Below, piece by piece: positions 19,519 to 28,624 of a stretch of DNA of 36,416 nucleotides. Each line of letters opens with the position of its first letter. The stretch's first letter is position 1. Source of the stretch: Spirochaetota bacterium (GTDB lineage: Bacteria; Spirochaetota; JAGLSM01; JAKPMW01); the NCBI GenBank assembly GCA_031283155.1, contig JAITCI010000063.1, positions 1 to 36,416 of the forward strand. Reading direction: 5' to 3'. A program made the translations under genes and the position numbers. The notes under the pieces are model-generated. The model ran no database searches. It had not been told where the DNA came from and saw only the letters and a list, made by a program, of their open reading frames with translations.

Positions 19519-19935
19519 ATGGATATCAGGGATAAGGCGCTGCAGGTTATTCTGAAAGCGAAAAACCCGCTCATATCTTCCGTTGGGGAAGACGGTTACC
19601 CCTATACAAAAGCGATGCTGCCGCCCCGCGAGCATGACGGGCTTTCGGTTTTCTATTTTACCACAAATACATCTTCGTTGCGCGTGTCCCAGTACCGGAA
19701 AAACCCGAAGGCGTCAGTCTATTTTTTCGACGCAGGGTCCTTCACCGGCGTGTTGCTGCTGGGGGAGATGGAGGTATTTACCGATCAAATCTCCAGAGAG
19801 CGGATATGGCGGGCAGGCGACACGCTGTACTATCCCCAGGGTGTAACGGACGCGGACTACGCCGTGCTTTGTTTCACAGCGCGTTCGGGGCGGCTCTACG
19901 AGAAATTCGGCACAAAGGATTTTGGGGTGCCGTAA
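19519..19935 (+). CDS. Pyridoxamine 5'-phosphate oxidase-fold (FMN-binding split barrel) protein
   Basis: LISSVGEDGYPYTKAML, FYFTTNTSSLRVSQYRKNPKASVYFFD; GGAGG precedes ATG 19519. Upstream start at 19441 possible. Confidence 0.8.
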   Translation: MDIRDKALQVILKAKNPLISSVGEDGYPYTKAMLPPREHDGLSVFYFTTNTSSLRVSQYRKNPKASVYFFDAGSFTGVLLLGEMEVFTDQISRERIWRAGDTLYYPQGVTDADYAVLCFTARSGRLYEKFGTKDFGVP

Positions 19936-20015
19936 GATGGTTTCAGCACAGGATATGATTTACGCGCCGTCTTAGTGTATACTTAGCTCAATGATCAGTA
20001 ATCCGGAGAAAAAAG

Positions 20016-20567
20016 ATGATCTACACCGAAGAGCAGCGAAAGGCTTTGCTTGCGCGCGCGAGAGAGGCCATTGCAAATCGTCTTGAGAAAAACAGAATAT
20101 TTCCGGAAAACACGGGCACACCCGGCGATCCGGAATTGCTCAAGGTACGCGCGGTGTTCGTTACGCTGCGCATCGGCGGGCGTCTTCGCGGCTGTATCGG
20201 GAGCCTTGAGGCGCGCGAATCGCTCTGGCAAAATGTCTGGCGCATGGCGCAGCAGGCCGCGTTTTCCGATCCGCGCTTCCCGCAGTTGTCTTCCGCCGAA
20301 CTGCCCGATGTAGTTCTCGAAATTTCCGTACTCAGTCCGTTTCAGGATGCGACCATTAGCGGGATCGTTCCGGGGACGCACGGCGTTTTGATCGAAAAAG
20401 CGGGGCGATCCGCCGTATTTCTGCCGCAGGTAGCGCCGGAGCAGGGGTGGGACAGGGAAACGCTTCTCTCGGAGTTATGCCGCAAGGCCGGGCTGCCGCG
20501 CGACGCCTGGAAAGCAGACGCGAAGCTCTCTTCTTTTACGGCGGAAGTTTTTGGAGAACAAGAATAA
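20016..20567 (+). CDS. AMMECR1-domain protein
   Basis: AVFVTLRIGGRLRGCIGSLEARESLWQNVWRMAQQAAFSDPRFPQLSSAEL, matching AMMECR1 LRGCIG. Confidence 0.92.
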   Translation: MIYTEEQRKALLARAREAIANRLEKNRIFPENTGTPGDPELLKVRAVFVTLRIGGRLRGCIGSLEARESLWQNVWRMAQQAAFSDPRFPQLSSAELPDVVLEISVLSPFQDATISGIVPGTHGVLIEKAGRSAVFLPQVAPEQGWDRETLLSELCRKAGLPRDAWKADAKLSSFTAEVFGEQE

Positions 20568-21532
20568 TGATCTACACCCTCACCCTCAACCCCGCCATTG
20601 ATGAAACCATTGAGCTGGGTTCCTTTGTCGCAAGCGGCGTATCCGAGTTTATCCAGTCAAAGCGCGCGATTGGCGGCAAGGGTATCAACGCCGCGCGCGC
20701 GCTGGGCATCCTCGGTGTGCCATACGAGGCGATAGCGCTGGTCGGCGTAAGTTCCGCCGCTTTTTTTATGAGCGAGGCCGCGCGCGAGGGGATGCGCCTC
20801 CGCCTCTTTCATCATCCCGGGGAGACGCGAACCTCGGAGACTCTGGTGTTTATCCAGGAAAACACGAACACCCATATCCGGCGTCCGGCGCATATCGACC
20901 GCGCGGAAGAGAAGTGCCGCGAAATATATAATCATCTTTCCGGGGTTCTCGCGGAGGGGGATTATCTGGTTCTCTCGGGTTCACTGCCGCAAAATCTTCC
21001 TCAAAATACATGGGCGGATTTTATACATCTCGCGCATGAAAAAAAGGCTCTCGCGGTTCTGGACAGCAGCAGGGAGGCGCTTTTCGAGGGGCTCTCCGCC
21101 CGCCCATTTTTTCTGAAGGTCAATCTGGATGAGTTTATCGACTTAAGCGAGCAGCCCCGGGAAGACAAGGCGGATTTTCGCAAAATGGTTATGGAACTCC
21201 ATACCGGCGGCATTTCCATCATTGTGATCACTATGGGCGAGGGCGGGGCGCTTCTCTCCGACGGCGAAAATTTTTACCACGCGCGCATTCCGCTGGAGAG
21301 GGAGGATAATTTTCAGGTCTATGCCACGGGCAGCGGGGACGCCTTTCTGGGCGCTTTCCTGGCTTCTCTCGTCAGGGAACAGGACCTGGTCGCGTGCCTG
21401 CGTTCCGGGGTTGCCGCCGCGAGCGCGAGTACCTTTTTTCCGCAGATTGCTTTTTTCACCCGGGAAAAAGCGGAGGAGTTCATGCCCTCCGTCATTTTGC
21501 GCCGCGAAGACGAAATCGGGAGAGATCTATGA
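20567..21532 (+). CDS. PfkB-family sugar kinase (1-phosphofructokinase-like)
   Basis: MIYTLTLNPAIDETIEL, GGKGINAARALGILG, GSGDAFLGAFLASL. Confidence 0.9.
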   Translation: MIYTLTLNPAIDETIELGSFVASGVSEFIQSKRAIGGKGINAARALGILGVPYEAIALVGVSSAAFFMSEAAREGMRLRLFHHPGETRTSETLVFIQENTNTHIRRPAHIDRAEEKCREIYNHLSGVLAEGDYLVLSGSLPQNLPQNTWADFIHLAHEKKALAVLDSSREALFEGLSARPFFLKVNLDEFIDLSEQPREDKADFRKMVMELHTGGISIIVITMGEGGALLSDGENFYHARIPLEREDNFQVYATGSGDAFLGAFLASLVREQDLVACLRSGVAAASASTFFPQIAFFTREKAEEFMPSVILRREDEIGRDL

Positions 21533-22818
21533 AAAAGCTGCTCGCCTGCGTTTTTCTCGTGACTGCGGCGTCTCTCCCGCTTTTGGGCGAGCGTTTTTAC
21601 TGGCGCGTTGCGAAGGATGAGAGCTACCGCATCACCTCGTATGTGCATGAGGAGCGCTATCTGAATGGGAAGTCCCTCGGGACGGTTGAGATCCGGAATA
21701 AAGCGGTTTTGCACGCCACGGCGGTGAGCAATACCAATGCGGCATTGTACAAGGGCGAATTTCAGTATTTTGAGCGTCCCGCCGATACGAAGGAACAGGC
21801 ATACGCCCTGATAGAAACATATCCAACCGAGTTCTGGCGCGATATTTACGGCAAGTACAGTATCCATCCTGAAATTTTTATGCCGGTGGTTCGCGACGTG
21901 CCGCTCTTTACAAAACAGGATATCGCTCCGGGCGCGGTGTGGCAGGCCGAGGGACACGAGGTACACGATCTCAAGGGTTTTGGCCTCGAGCGCGCCTTCC
22001 GCATTCCGTTTACGGCGCGGTACCGCTACATCGGGGAGCGCACCATTGAGGGAAAGCGGATAGCGCTCTTTTCGATAATGTATAATTGCAACAGGGAAAG
22101 CGGTATTGATATTATACGCTATACCCAGGAAGCGCGATCCCAGCTTGAGCGCTTGCGGCCCGGGAGCGAAGAGGCTGCCGAATTTCGCAATAAAACGATG
22201 CAGGATCTGGAGCGGCTTATGACAGCGCCCCGTCAGGTGCAGGCCGCCTGCCGGCAATACTACGCCTGGGATATCGCGGCGCGTTTGCCCTATTCGCTGA
22301 CGGAAGAATTTCATTTCATTTTTGATCTCATCAACGGCGAGAGGTATGAGTTCAAGGGAACCGCAGAATCCAGTTTTGAGCAGATACAAACGCTCGAGGA
22401 GCGGGAGGCCGAGCAGATCGTCGAGGCGCTGCGGGACGAGGGCGTTACGGTCAGCCGCGACGAGCGCGGGATAGTGCTTGAATTGGGCGATATATTATTT
22501 GACCACGACAGCGCGAACCTTCGCCCCGACGCGCGCGCAAAACTCGCAGAAATATCAAAACGCATCAATACCTCCGGAAAATTTGAGGTGCGCGTCGAGG
22601 GGCATACCGACAATACCGGCGCTGCGGATTATAATTTACAGCTTTCGCAAAACCGCGCGCGCGCGGTCGCGGCTTTTTTAAGCAGGGCGCTTGACACCGA
22701 TCCGCGCAACATATCCTGGATCGGGCATGGCATGACGCGGCCAAGTACCAGTAACAGCACCGAAGCCGGACGCGCGAAGAACCGCCGTGTGGAGATCATC
22801 CTGCTCACCAATGAGTGA
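21529..22818 (+). CDS. OmpA-family protein
   Basis: Signal peptide; C-terminal ILFDHDSANLRPDARAKLAEIS...VEGHTDNTGAADYNLQLSQNRARAVAAFL...NRRVEIIL. Confidence 0.93.
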   Translation: MKKLLACVFLVTAASLPLLGERFYWRVAKDESYRITSYVHEERYLNGKSLGTVEIRNKAVLHATAVSNTNAALYKGEFQYFERPADTKEQAYALIETYPTEFWRDIYGKYSIHPEIFMPVVRDVPLFTKQDIAPGAVWQAEGHEVHDLKGFGLERAFRIPFTARYRYIGERTIEGKRIALFSIMYNCNRESGIDIIRYTQEARSQLERLRPGSEEAAEFRNKTMQDLERLMTAPRQVQAACRQYYAWDIAARLPYSLTEEFHFIFDLINGERYEFKGTAESSFEQIQTLEEREAEQIVEALRDEGVTVSRDERGIVLELGDILFDHDSANLRPDARAKLAEISKRINTSGKFEVRVEGHTDNTGAADYNLQLSQNRARAVAAFLSRALDTDPRNISWIGHGMTRPSTSNSTEAGRAKNRRVEIILLTNE

Positions 22819-22849
22819 AAGCCGGGCAATTCTGTCGGCAAGAGGCAAT

Positions 22850-23812
22850 TTACGGCGCGGCCTTATTCTCGGCATTATTGGTCATCATGTTTGGCGCGCG
22901 GTTTGTCTGCATGGAGTCCCGCATCTCCTTCATAATATCCTTCAGAGCGGAGACCGATATCCCGTTTGCCGGAAGAACCGCCAAACGGATTTTGCCGGAG
23001 AGCTTTGCGATCATAAAATAGTCGAGCATTTTGGGATAATCGGTGATAAGTTTTGCCATGACCGCGAGAGTTTTGGCTTCCTGCTCGCTCTCGCGTGCTT
23101 TGCGGTTCAGCTCCGCATTCGCGCGATACCATTCGCGGATTCTCTCCGTCATCAGCAGGTCGGCCTCCGCTACCGCCGCGCGCGCGCGCGCGTACCGCGC
23201 AGGGTCGGGGAGCGTTATCCAGTAGGCGTTAAATTGCGTAAGCGCCACGCCCTGATTCGAGAGATAACTTTGCAGGGCGGGCGCGGCCTCATTCTGCATA
23301 GCGGCGTCTATCGCGCGGGGAAGGGCGAGCGCCCTGTTTGCGAGAAGCGCCTGTTCGGTTTCATTCACGAGCGCGTTTCGGAGTATCGGTACGACCATTC
23401 CGAAGGCGCGGACTGCGAGCGCGTCTTCATTGGTGACGCCGCTTTGCACCAGCGGTGGAAGCGACGCCCGCGTGATACGCCAGCGGATGGAGAGATTCAG
23501 GGCGCACAAAAAATCATCCGTATTGCCTATTCCGGGAACTTCGCCCGGCGGCAGAAGAAATCTCTGCTCGCTGTGTACGGCGCTTTCGCCCTCCGGGAAG
23601 CTATAGGCGCGCGAATCGCCCGGGATCAGGCGCGTCCACACCCAGTTTATTCCGGAGGAGGCATACACGGTGTTCCCGATGCCGAAGAGGTCAGACTGCA
23701 CCAGAGCGATATGGCCGGGTTCTACCGCGAGGGGAGCGCTGAGAACCATATAGACCCCGCAGCCCAGAATCAGGATGAAAATTATTATGAGCCTTCTTGA
23801 CAGCGCCGCCAT
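22850..23812 (-). CDS. SPFH/Band 7 (HflC-like) membrane-anchored protein
   Basis: N-terminal TM; VEPGHIALVQSDLFG; arrangement and coiled C-terminal region resemble SPFH proteins. Confidence 0.6.
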   Translation of the reverse strand: MAALSRRLIIIFILILGCGVYMVLSAPLAVEPGHIALVQSDLFGIGNTVYASSGINWVWTRLIPGDSRAYSFPEGESAVHSEQRFLLPPGEVPGIGNTDDFLCALNLSIRWRITRASLPPLVQSGVTNEDALAVRAFGMVVPILRNALVNETEQALLANRALALPRAIDAAMQNEAAPALQSYLSNQGVALTQFNAYWITLPDPARYARARAAVAEADLLMTERIREWYRANAELNRKARESEQEAKTLAVMAKLITDYPKMLDYFMIAKLSGKIRLAVLPANGISVSALKDIMKEMRDSMQTNRAPNMMTNNAENKAAP

Positions 23813-23979
23813 ATATGCCTTCCCTGTTTTGACCTGCCGGAATTTTAGCGCTTTTCGGAATAATCTGTCAAGGCGCGCGATTGCGCATAAAACAATTTTT
23901 CGGAATGTTCTGCCGAGGTATGTGAGGCAGGATCATTTTCATATTATTTTTATGGGGTTACAATTCAGGGGAGGGTACG

Positions 23980-24531
23980 ATGCCGGATACGCAGCCCAGC
24001 CGCTTGCACCGTCTTTTTTATAAGCCAATTTTTTACCGCGCGCGTTCGCTCGATATCTTTTTGCCCACCCTCTTCGGCGTTTCGGTTCTGGGTATTCTGT
24101 ACCGCGCTCTCCTGGCAAAGCAGGACGTCCTGCCCGTCACGCTTGCTTTTTCCCTGCTGCTCATACTGGTGATGAACCGCTTTGCCTGGCTCCTCTCCGG
24201 ACGCGGGAAGATACTCCCCGCGAGGATTCGCACTGCGCTCTCGATTCTTCTTACGGATGCGCCCGCGCACCATCCGCAGGGAGAATTTCGCTTTTCGCTT
24301 ATTTCGTTTTGCGTCCGCGCGCGTATTCCCTGGGGGGAGTGTATCCGCGCGCTTGATCGCGTGATGGCGGATACGGGTCTCACGGGGTATCTGCACTACG
24401 GGACACTGGAGCTTGTGCGCACAGATCAACCGCTCGCGAATAAGCGCTGCGCGGTATGCGATACCATCCTCGCCGACAGCATGGTGGTGGAGCGATCCTG
24501 CGGCGTCTGCGGAACGTGGTATTATATCTAA
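23980..24531 (+). CDS. Hypothetical membrane protein with C-terminal zinc ribbon (paralogue 1)
   Basis: Two hydrophobic segments; C-terminal CAVCDTILADSMVVERSCGVCGTWYYI. Confidence 0.7.
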   Translation: MPDTQPSRLHRLFYKPIFYRARSLDIFLPTLFGVSVLGILYRALLAKQDVLPVTLAFSLLLILVMNRFAWLLSGRGKILPARIRTALSILLTDAPAHHPQGEFRFSLISFCVRARIPWGECIRALDRVMADTGLTGYLHYGTLELVRTDQPLANKRCAVCDTILADSMVVERSCGVCGTWYYI

Positions 24532-24536
24532 GGAGC

Positions 24537-24668
24537 GTCCCTAAAGTGTTTTTTTGTCATTGCGAGGCGTAGCCGAAGCAATCCACGCAAAAATGTTCCC
24601 CCTGGATTGCTTCACTCCGCTTCGCGCGGGGTTCGCAATGACGAAAATGCTGCCAAACGATTAGGGAC
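24537..24668 (+). repeat. Nested inverted-repeat element (MITE/REP-like)
   Basis: Outer ends GTCCCTAA/TTAGGGAC; inner GTCATTGCGA...GAAGCAATCCA / TGGATTGCTTC...CGCAATGAC (24556-24642). Confidence 0.85.
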
Positions 24669-24692
24669 ATACCTTAACGGAAGGAGTACGCT

Positions 24693-25226
24693 ATGTGTGC
24701 AGGCGGATTGCGCAAGGGATATGCCTTTGTGCGCGATGTGTATGGTTTGACGGTTCCGGTCGTGCTGCTGGCAGTCCTTCTGCTTTGTATGGCTTTTCTG
24801 CGGGCGGCGGCGCTGGTGATTATCGTCCTTCCGTGCGCGGCTCTCCTGATCCTGACGTTTTTCGCGGCGTATTGTATTTTGGGCAGAGGCGAAACCCAGA
24901 GCCCAATCGAAGAGCGCCTCTACCGGCTTCTCGCGTCGGATGCGGAGACGGCCCGTTTCTCCGTCCCCGGGATTGTGCAGTCGCTGAACAATGGGGATCA
25001 GGCTGCGATAGCCGAGGCTCTTTCCAATTTGTATGCGTCTGCGCTGCTTACGTTTTTTTGGGAAAAGAAAACCGGGACGGTACTTATACCGGGTCGCGAG
25101 CAGAATATGACGAGCTGCCCGGTATGCGGCGCGATGCTCGTTCCGGGGAATATACATGGAGTCTGCGGCGGCTGCGGCATTACGTATGTTGTGAGCGAAC
25201 GTAAAAAACCGTTTCATCGCCTATAA
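24693..25226 (+). CDS. Hypothetical membrane protein with C-terminal zinc ribbon (paralogue 2)
   Basis: Two hydrophobic segments; C-terminal CPVCGAMLVPGNIHGVCGGCGITYVV. Confidence 0.7.
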   Translation: MCAGGLRKGYAFVRDVYGLTVPVVLLAVLLLCMAFLRAAALVIIVLPCAALLILTFFAAYCILGRGETQSPIEERLYRLLASDAETARFSVPGIVQSLNNGDQAAIAEALSNLYASALLTFFWEKKTGTVLIPGREQNMTSCPVCGAMLVPGNIHGVCGGCGITYVVSERKKPFHRL

Positions 25227-25322
25227 TCGCGCGCCCTTTTTCCGCCGAATCGTCGCCATAGAACACGTATACGGCGTTGCGTATCTTTCAGTGTTGCGGC
25301 TTTGTGCAAAAGGAGGGCAGGT

Positions 25323-27014
25323 ATGGGCGCAAAAAGGCGGTTTTTGGTGACAAGCGCGCTCCCCTACGCGAATGGTCCCATCCACTTCGGGCACGTCGCC
25401 GGTGCCTATCTCCCGGCGGATATCTTTGTGCGCTACCTGCGGCTCATGGGCGAGGACGTGGTCTATATATGCGGAACCGACGAGCACGGCGTGGCTGTGA
25501 CCATCACCGCGCTCCATGAGGGGCTGACCCCGCAGGCGGTGACGGACAAGTATCACCCTGTGATTTATGATCTCTTCAAAAAATTTGAGATATCCTTTGA
25601 CAATTTTTCGCGCACCTCGCGCCTGCCGCACCACAAATTATCGCAGGAATTTTTTCTTGCGCTGGAGGGCAAGGGACTTATCACGAAGGCAAGCGAAAAG
25701 CAATACTACTGCCCGAATGACAGGATGTTTCTCCCCGACAGATACATCTCCGGCACGTGTCCGCAATGCGGGCAGCCGAATGCGCGCGGGGATGAGTGTC
25801 CGCGCTGCGGAAGCTGGATCGATCAGATGCGTTTTACCGATCCGCGCTGCACCCTCTGCGGGGGCGTCCCGGAGGTGCGGGACACCGAGCATTGGTTTTT
25901 GCGCCTTGATCTCCTGCAGCCGCGCCTTGAAGAATGGTTTTCCGAAAAACAGGACTGGAAGTCCAACGTGCGCACGGCGGCGCTCGCTATGCTCAAAGAG
26001 GGACTTAAACCGCGCGCCGTCACGCGCGATCTCTCCTGGGGCATTCCCGTTCCTCTGTCGGACGCCGCGGGAAAGGTGATCTACGTCTGGTTTGAGGCAC
26101 CCATAGGGTATATCTCCTCAACCATCGAGTGGGCGGAAAAAAACGGCAAAAACTGGAAAGACTATTGGTGTAATAACGAAACAAAGCTGGTGCATTTCAT
26201 CGGCAAGGACAATATCGTTTTCCATGCCCTGGTTTTTCCGGCCACCCTGCTCGGCATGGAAGGGTACATCCTTCCAGAGAATGTTCCGGCAAACGAATTT
26301 TATAATTACGAGAGCAGCAAATTCTCAACCAGCGAAAAGCGCTACGTCGAGCCTGAGCGCTTTTTTGCGCGTTATGGGAGCGACGTGATTCGCTACGTCA
26401 TTACGGCTACCATGCCCGAAACCCAGGACAGCGAATTCCGGTGGAAGGATTTCCAGACGCGCAACAACAGCGAACTCGCGGACACCCTCGGGAATTTCAT
26501 CAACCGTGTGCTGAGTTTCATCGTCAAAAATTTTGAGGCGAAGATACCGCATCCGGGGACGCTTACCGCGCGCGATGAGGAAATGCTTGCACTGCGCGGC
26601 TCGATCACCTCCCGCATAGGCGCGGAGATCGAGCGCTATGCCTTCCGAAAGGCTCTTGAGGAGTACATGGGTTTTGCGCGCGAGTGCAACCGCTATTTTG
26701 ACGAGCGCGCCCCCTGGAAATCCATGAAAACGAATATATCCGATTGCGCGGCGGCAATGTACGTCTCGGCGCAGCTCGTGCTGTGCCTAAGCGCGATCAT
26801 GCGCCCCTTCATGCCCAATGCCGCAGGCAGGGTCTTCGCCATGCTGGGCGCGAGCGCGCTCCTCTGCGATCTGGATTGGGCGAAGGGCGGAGAGCATCTC
26901 CTGCCGCCCGATTGGCCTCTGGGAAAGCCCGAGGTGCTCTTCACCAAAATCGAGGACGCCGCGATCCGGGAGGAACTCTCGGGGCTTGCGGGCGGTACCG
27001 CGTCCCATGTTTGA
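25323..27014 (+). CDS. metG: Methionyl-tRNA synthetase
   Basis: LVTSALPYANGPIHFGHVAGAYLPADIFVRY; double zinc knuckle CPQC...CPRC...CTLC; VWFEAPIGYISS; KFSTS in place of KMSKS. Confidence 0.95.
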   Translation: MGAKRRFLVTSALPYANGPIHFGHVAGAYLPADIFVRYLRLMGEDVVYICGTDEHGVAVTITALHEGLTPQAVTDKYHPVIYDLFKKFEISFDNFSRTSRLPHHKLSQEFFLALEGKGLITKASEKQYYCPNDRMFLPDRYISGTCPQCGQPNARGDECPRCGSWIDQMRFTDPRCTLCGGVPEVRDTEHWFLRLDLLQPRLEEWFSEKQDWKSNVRTAALAMLKEGLKPRAVTRDLSWGIPVPLSDAAGKVIYVWFEAPIGYISSTIEWAEKNGKNWKDYWCNNETKLVHFIGKDNIVFHALVFPATLLGMEGYILPENVPANEFYNYESSKFSTSEKRYVEPERFFARYGSDVIRYVITATMPETQDSEFRWKDFQTRNNSELADTLGNFINRVLSFIVKNFEAKIPHPGTLTARDEEMLALRGSITSRIGAEIERYAFRKALEEYMGFARECNRYFDERAPWKSMKTNISDCAAAMYVSAQLVLCLSAIMRPFMPNAAGRVFAMLGASALLCDLDWAKGGEHLLPPDWPLGKPEVLFTKIEDAAIREELSGLAGGTASHV

Positions 27015-27621
27015 ATATCTGCGCGGGGTGTACCGGGGATCCGCGTCCGGCTCTGCGGTGATCGAGTGCGGGGGGGTGGGCTGGTCGGTTATCATGCCGC
27101 AGGGCAGCATCGCCGAACTGGACACGCGCGCGGGGAGCGAGGCGCTCGTCTATACCCATCACGTGCAGCGCGAGGACGCGCAGGAACTCTATGGTTTTCT
27201 GACGCAAGCAGAACGCGCCCTCTTCCGAAAACTGATGACCGTTTCCGGCGTCGGGCCGAAGCAGTCGATGCGCATCCTCTCGGGAGCGGAGGCGGGCTTG
27301 ATCATCTCCGCGCTCGCGCGTGGGGATGTCGCTTTTTTATCCGGCATTCCCGGTCTGGGCGCAAAAACGGCGCAGAAACTCGTTTTTGAACTCAAGGGCA
27401 AGATAGACGAATTCCTGCATCAAATTCCGGCAGCCGTACGCAAAGATACCGCTGTTTCCGCAGCGCAGGGAGGCGAGGCCGCCGATTGCTACGCCGCATT
27501 GCAGTCGCTCGGCTACACCCCGATAGAATCCCGCTATGCCCTGCAGGAAGCGCTCAAGGAAGCCCAGCCCGGAGAGCGCGCGGAGGAACTGATCAAGAGG
27601 GCTCTCCGCCATGTCAAATAA
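27007..27621 (+). CDS. ruvA: Holliday junction DNA helicase subunit RuvA
   Basis: LYGFLTQAERALFRKLMTVSGVGPKQSMRILSG...IPGLGAKTAQKLVFELKGKI. Confidence 0.95.
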   Translation: MFEYLRGVYRGSASGSAVIECGGVGWSVIMPQGSIAELDTRAGSEALVYTHHVQREDAQELYGFLTQAERALFRKLMTVSGVGPKQSMRILSGAEAGLIISALARGDVAFLSGIPGLGAKTAQKLVFELKGKIDEFLHQIPAAVRKDTAVSAAQGGEAADCYAALQSLGYTPIESRYALQEALKEAQPGERAEELIKRALRHVK

Positions 27622-28624
27622 AACGCCCTCCCACGGGGATGCGGGCGAGCCCGATCTCGCGCTGCGCCCACATTCCCTTGCCGATTTTATCGGGCAGGAA
27701 AAATTGGTGAGCCATCTGGCGGTCTATCTCGGCGCTGCGCGCGCGCGCGCGGAGGCGCTCGACCACGTGCTCTTTTACGGCCCTCCGGGGCTTGGAAAAA
27801 CGACCCTCTCGCGGATCATGGCGGAAGAGATGGGCGTCAATATCGTGATGACCACCGCCCCCGCGATTGAGCGCGCGGGTGATCTCGCCTCCATTCTGAC
27901 CGCATTGCAGGAGCGGGACGTCCTCTTCATTGACGAGATTCATCGTCTGCGCGCGAATATCGAAGAGACGCTCTACAGCGCTATGGAAGATTACGCAATC
28001 GATATCGTGATCGGGCAGGGCGTCGGCGCGAGGACGGTGCGTATTCCGCTGCCGCGCTTTACGCTTATCGGCGCGAGTACGCGCACGGGACTGCTCTCCG
28101 CTCCTTTCATGGCGCGCTTCGGGATCGTGAACCGGCTGGAATACTATACCCCGCCGGAGATCGCGCGCATCATCCATCGCAATGCCGCGCTTCTGGGGGT
28201 CGCGATCAACGAAGAGGGGGTTATTCTATTCTCGGAGCGCGTGCGCGGCACCCCGCGCGTCTGCAATACCCTGCTTCGCCGGATGCGCGATTTTTTGCAG
28301 GTCGAAAAGTATCCATGCCTCGACGCCGCTTTCGTGGAAAAAACCCTTACGACTCTCGGGATCGACTCGCTTGGACTGGACGTGATGAACCGGCGCTATC
28401 TCGAGATTTTGATCCGCGATTTCGAGGGCGGGCCTGCGGGCGTGGAGACGCTTGCGGTTTCGCTCTCCGAGGATAAGGAAACCTTAAGCGACGTGTATGA
28501 GCCCTTCCTCATCCAGCTGGGGATGATCAAGCGCACCCTGCGCGGGCGCGTCGCCCTGAGGCGCGCGTATCAGCATCTGGGCATTCCGGAGCCGCAAGCC
28601 CCGAACCAGGGGGAACTCCTGTGA
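27611..28624 (+). CDS. ruvB: Holliday junction DNA helicase RuvB
   Basis: LRPHSLADFIGQEKL, FYGPPGLGKTTLSRIMAEEMG, LFIDEIHRL, IGASTRTGLLSAPFMARFGI. Confidence 0.97.
   Translation: MSNKTPSHGDAGEPDLALRPHSLADFIGQEKLVSHLAVYLGAARARAEALDHVLFYGPPGLGKTTLSRIMAEEMGVNIVMTTAPAIERAGDLASILTALQERDVLFIDEIHRLRANIEETLYSAMEDYAIDIVIGQGVGARTVRIPLPRFTLIGASTRTGLLSAPFMARFGIVNRLEYYTPPEIARIIHRNAALLGVAINEEGVILFSERVRGTPRVCNTLLRRMRDFLQVEKYPCLDAAFVEKTLTTLGIDSLGLDVMNRRYLEILIRDFEGGPAGVETLAVSLSEDKETLSDVYEPFLIQLGMIKRTLRGRVALRRAYQHLGIPEPQAPNQGELL

Noticed and set aside
23175-23205. CGCGCGCGCGCG dinucleotide run
   Set aside because: Codes for an Ala/Arg helix (ARARAAV) in the SPFH-like gene. GCGCGC is common throughout the window, so no special role is supported.
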